A stretch of 17,398 nucleotides of DNA from an uncultured Oscillospiraceae bacterium. Its GTDB lineage: Bacteria; Bacillota; Clostridia; Oscillospirales; Oscillospiraceae. The stretch covers positions 1 through 17,398 of the forward strand of contig CAJOOV010000031.1 in the NCBI GenBank assembly GCA_905236265.1, written 5' to 3'. Positions 14,836 through 17,398 of this stretch are shown one piece after another (the stretch's first letter is position 1; each line of letters starts with the position of its first letter). The notes under the pieces are model-generated. The model ran no database searches. It was given only the letters and a program-made list of their open reading frames with translations, and was not told where the DNA came from. A program made the translations under genes and the position numbers.

Positions 14836-16224
14836 TCAGTTGCCCTCGGCGATGGCGTTGCGGATCATCGCTGCCACGTTGTCGCAGGCAGTGCTCATCA
14901 GCTCGGGGTTGGAGGGGTCAGCGAAGGCAGGCTGGAAGCCCTCGGTGGACTTCATGGGCGTCTGCCACACGCCGGAGTTACGGGTGCCGGGACGGGCTTC
15001 CAGAGTGCCCTCGGTCTCCACCTTGATGAAAGCGGACACGTCCATGCCGGGGAAGGCATTGGCGAAGTCCTCGGAGATGCCGGGGATGCCTGCCATGGTC
15101 ACGCCCAGAGCGGCCTGCTTCTTCTGAGCCTCTTCGGAGCAGAGATACTTAATCAGGCTCCATGCAGCGTCGGGGTTGCTGGTGTTGGCAGCGGCTGCCC
15201 AGCCCAGACCGTTGTACTGGGTGGAGCGCTCCTCGGGCTGGCACTGGCCGTCGCCGTTGACATCGGCATAGGGGATCATGGCCCATGCGTAGTCGGCGGA
15301 GTTCTCGGCGGTGTAGAAGTTGTTAATCATCCAGGAGCCCTGGGTAATCATAGCCACCTTGCCGGACTGGAACAGGGAGTCGGTGCCGGACTCGGCAACC
15401 ACGCTCTGAGGCACGGCGCAGGTGAGCATCTTGCGGACCATCTCCATGGCGGCCTTTGCCTCAGGACCGTCGATGGCAGTGTCGGTCTTTTCCTTGTTGA
15501 CCACGTTTCCGCCGTAGGAGTAGATGTAGTTGTACCAGCCGTCCTGATCGTTGGAGGTGTTCAGGGCATAGCCATAGGTGCCGTCAGGAGTGGCCTCGGT
15601 GATGGCCTTGGCAGCCTCATACATATCCTCATAGGTCCAGTCGTCGGTGGGATAGGCAACGCCGGCCTGGTCGAACAGCGCCTTGTTGTACAGCAGGGCG
15701 ATGGTGTCGTGATCCTTGGGCAGGGCATAGATGTTGCCGTCGGAGCGGGTGTAGATGGCGGCAATGTCGGGATAGTACATGTTCATATCCACGCCGTCAT
15801 TGGCGATGTACTGGGTCAGATCCAGCAGAATGTCGTTCTCCATGTAGATCTGAGCATAGTCGGAGTGCATCCAGAACACATCAGGCAGCGTGCCGCCGGA
15901 AGCGCCGGACTCCAGCAGGGTCCAGTAGTTGTCCCAGTCAATGACCTCGACCTTGACGGGAACGCCGCTCTCAGCGGTCCAATCGTCGCAGATCTCCTGA
16001 ATGCCGGCCTGCTGGTTGGCATCCCAGATGTTGATGGTCAGGCTGCCGCCTGCGGACGCAGTGTCAGCGGGAGCGGCATCGTCAGCGGGAGCGGTGTCGG
16101 TAGAAGCGGTGTCGCCGGCGGGAGCTGCGTCACCGGAGCCGGAGCTGCTGCCGCCGCCGCAGGCTGCCAGAGACAGCACCATGACCAGCGCCAGAAGCAG
16201 AGCGATCAGTTTCTTCTGTTTCAT
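14836..16224 (-). CDS. Sugar ABC transporter solute-binding lipoprotein (CUT1 family 1)
   Basis: The extracellular binding protein that delivers sugar to the two permeases. The 462-residue precursor begins with a lipoprotein signal, MKQKKLIALLLALVMVLSLA, and a lipobox LAAC whose Cys22 would carry the lipid anchor. Residues 23-60 form a Gly/Ser then Ala/Asp/Thr/Pro linker. The mature fold starts at SLTINIWDAN (61-70) and looks like family-1 solute-binding proteins (PDVFWMHSDYAQIYMEND, ALPKDHDTIALLYNKALFDQAGV). An EF-hand-like loop, DVNGDGQCQPEE, lies at 321-332. ATG at 16224 follows AAGGAGG by 6-7 bases. Upstream in-frame ATGs lack such a site. It is the first gene of the operon. The substrate is probably raffinose, melibiose or a related alpha-galactoside, inferred from the GH36 enzyme. 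Confidence 0.94.
   Translation of the reverse strand: MKQKKLIALLLALVMVLSLAACGGGSSSGSGDAAPAGDTASTDTAPADDAAPADTASAGGSLTINIWDANQQAGIQEICDDWTAESGVPVKVEVIDWDNYWTLLESGASGGTLPDVFWMHSDYAQIYMENDILLDLTQYIANDGVDMNMYYPDIAAIYTRSDGNIYALPKDHDTIALLYNKALFDQAGVAYPTDDWTYEDMYEAAKAITEATPDGTYGYALNTSNDQDGWYNYIYSYGGNVVNKEKTDTAIDGPEAKAAMEMVRKMLTCAVPQSVVAESGTDSLFQSGKVAMITQGSWMINNFYTAENSADYAWAMIPYADVNGDGQCQPEERSTQYNGLGWAAAANTSNPDAAWSLIKYLCSEEAQKKQAALGVTMAGIPGISEDFANAFPGMDVSAFIKVETEGTLEARPGTRNSGVWQTPMKSTEGFQPAFADPSNPELMSTACDNVAAMIRNAIAEGN
16063..16094. repeat. Short tandem repeat in the lipoprotein linker
   Basis: GTCAGCGGGAGCGG occurs twice, at 16063-16076 and 16081-16094, an 18-base period that encodes a near-duplicated six-residue unit (TAPADD, AAPADT) in the linker after the lipobox. 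Such linkers vary in length among strains. Confidence 0.6.
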
Positions 16225-16684
16225 GTTGGTTCCTCCTTCAATTCTGTGGGCGCCGGGGAAGTCCGGCTGCCATGTTGGAATCATTCTACTACCGCATGGC
16301 ATAATGTTGAATAGAAGAATGTATTTTTCACATGGCAAAATGTCTTTTGATAATCCTTTTTCCGCTTTTTCAACTCAGACAAAAAGAAGTCCTTTTTGTC
16401 CCCTTCCCTTCGTCAATTTGCCGTGTGTTCCTCATTTTTTCAGTGCTTTAGCGAAGATATTCTCTGAGATTCTCCGGTTATTTCATTATTTTTTATGAAA
16501 TCGTTCATCATTTGTTTCCATTCCTCCGGGGGTTCACCTGACATTTCGCCCATTTTACCTCACATTAAGCATGGTTGTGCTCACATTATCCTATGTTATC
16601 ACCTGACAAAAAGAAGTATTCTTTCAGCAGGAACACTTGGCGGAAATGCCAAAAACCAAACTGTACTGACGGAGGGTTTGCAAT
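16225..16684. other. A+T-rich intergenic region with multiple short repeats
   Basis: These 460 bases between divergent genes hold no convincing gene and are clearly richer in A+T than the rest. Besides the operator candidate at 16268-16343 they contain several repeats. One is a hairpin GACAAAAAG / CTTTTTGTC (16378-16400). A 13-base direct repeat GACAAAAAGAAGT occurs at 16378 and 16605, the second copy overlapping the palindrome AAAGAA-gta-TTCTTT (16610-16624). A palindrome ATTTCAT / ATGAAAT spans 16480-16501. TCACCTGACA is repeated at 16534 and 16599, and CTCACATTA at 16559 and 16580. No clean sigma-A promoter for galE could be picked out. Confidence 0.6.
16268..16343 (-). promoter_or_regulatory. 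Candidate operator/promoter of the ABC operon
   Basis: On the minus strand ACATTTTGCCATG (16343-16331) and ACATTATGCCATG (16307-16295) form a 13-base direct repeat with one mismatch, 36 bases apart. A third core copy, TGCCATG on the plus strand (16268-16274), is in the opposite orientation. A -10-like TAGAAT lies at 16288-16283 with only a poor -35 around 16311-16305, as expected for an activator-dependent promoter. AraC-family proteins bind direct repeats, so the local regulator is the obvious candidate. The proximal repeat lies unusually close to the -10. Confidence 0.45.
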
Positions 16685-17398
16685 ATGACGATTCTGGTCA
16701 CAGGCGGCGCCGGATTTATCGGCTCCCACACCTGCATTGAGCTGGTCAAGGCGGGCTATGATATTGTAGTAGCAGACAATTTTGTGAACTCCTGCATGGA
16801 GGCTGTCATCCGCACCCGGAGGCTGTGCGGCGTGGAGTTTCCCTTTGAGGAGATTGATTTCACGGACTACGAGGCCACCGACCGGCTCTTTGACAAGTAT
16901 CACATCGACGCTGTCATCCACTTTGCCGGTCTGAAGGCGGTGGGCGAGAGCACGAAGATTCCCATTGAGTATTACAGGAACAATCTGGACTCCGCCCTGA
17001 GCCTGCTGTGCGCCATGAAGAAGCACGGCGTGCATAACTTTATCTTCTCCTCCTCCGCCACGGTTTACGGCGCTGATGCTCCGGTGCCCTGCAACGAGGC
17101 GTCTCCCGTCTCCCGGATCACCGCCTCCCCCTACGGCAACACCAAGCTGATGATCGAGTATATTTTAAAGGATACCGTCAAGGCGATACCCGGCTTCAAC
17201 GCCGTACTGCTGCGCTACTTCAACCCGGTGGGCGCCCATGAGAGCGGCGAGATCGGCGAGGATCCCACGGGTATCCCCAACAACCTGATGCCCTATGTGG
17301 CGAAGGTGGCCGTGGGCAAGCTGGACATGATCCACATCTTCGGCAACGACTACGACACGCCTGACGGCACCTGCCTGCGGGACTATATCCATGTGACG
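16685..17398 (+). CDS. galE: UDP-glucose 4-epimerase, N-terminal part (cut by window edge)
   Basis: GalE interconverts UDP-galactose and UDP-glucose using bound NAD+, the last step of the Leloir pathway. The first 238 codons are visible of about 335-340. The NAD-binding Rossmann motif GGAGFIG is at 7-13. HFAGLKAVGES lies at 79-89, the catalytic Ser124 is in FSSSATVYG, and the YxxxK pair is Tyr150 and Lys154 in SPYGNTK. RYFNPVGAHESGEIGEDPTGIPNNLMPY (177-204) is strongly GalE-specific. ATG at 16685 follows GGAGGG (16671-16676) by 8 bases. It is divergent from the alpha-galactoside operon and would process galactose released by the GH36 enzyme. No galK or galT is visible in the window. Confidence 0.96.
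   Translation, partial: MTILVTGGAGFIGSHTCIELVKAGYDIVVADNFVNSCMEAVIRTRRLCGVEFPFEEIDFTDYEATDRLFDKYHIDAVIHFAGLKAVGESTKIPIEYYRNNLDSALSLLCAMKKHGVHNFIFSSSATVYGADAPVPCNEASPVSRITASPYGNTKLMIEYILKDTVKAIPGFNAVLLRYFNPVGAHESGEIGEDPTGIPNNLMPYVAKVAVGKLDMIHIFGNDYDTPDGTCLRDYIHVT

Noticed and set aside
16378..16400. GACAAAAAG / CTTTTTGTC hairpin as a transcription terminator
   Set aside because: The stem is A+T-rich and symmetric, no gene ends beside it on either strand, and the same 13-mer recurs at 16605, which points to a binding site or repeat.
16495..16740. Small plus-strand frame of 81 codons before galE
   Set aside because: It overlaps the galE start in another frame, has no ribosome site, and covers the repeat-rich regulatory region.

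Overview
The window looks like chromosomal DNA of an anaerobic, G+C-rich Clostridia bacterium, probably a gut Oscillospiraceae-type organism. This is inference. It rests on the codon usage, the strong AGGAGG-type ribosome sites, an oxygen-labile [FeFe]-hydrogenase maturation set, a plant-oligosaccharide utilisation operon, and a hairpin repeat of a kind I remember as common in such genomes. I could not search a database. No rRNA, tRNA, CRISPR array, transposase or phage gene is visible.

Left part (1-6000). The 5' end of miaA (tRNA dimethylallyltransferase) runs leftward off the edge. It diverges from metY (O-acetylhomoserine sulfhydrylase), and each gene has a plausible sigma-A promoter. Next come hydE, hydG and hydF on the + strand, the three maturases that build the [FeFe]-hydrogenase H-cluster. 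All of their diagnostic cysteine motifs are intact. No hydrogenase structural gene is present. The hyd genes are unusually separated. A strong terminator hairpin sits 19 bases before the hydE start, a 133-bp MITE-like inverted-repeat element lies between hydE and hydG, and a second short palindromic repeat forms the hydF leader.

Middle (6000-7520). One CPA-type Na+(K+)/H+ antiporter gene has its own promoter and is bracketed by terminator hairpins.

Right part (7534-16224, all minus strand). This is an alpha-galactoside utilisation locus, read from right to left: a lipoprotein solute-binding protein, two CUT1-type ABC permeases, a terminator, an AraC-family regulator, a GH36 alpha-galactosidase, an unrecognised single-pass membrane protein, a YesL/DUF624-type membrane protein and a YczE-type membrane protein. 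The last five are tightly packed (4-8 nt overlaps or gaps of about 20 nt). No ABC ATPase is encoded. The solute-binding protein carries an EF-hand-like loop whose spacing matches the calcium loop of E. coli galactose-binding protein. Its promoter region holds three copies of a CATGGCA heptamer that could be the regulator's operator.

Right edge (16225-17398). An A+T-rich, repeat-studded intergenic region of 460 bases is followed by the first 238 codons of galE (UDP-glucose 4-epimerase). GalE acts in the Leloir pathway that would use galactose released by the alpha-galactosidase, so it fits the neighbouring operon functionally.
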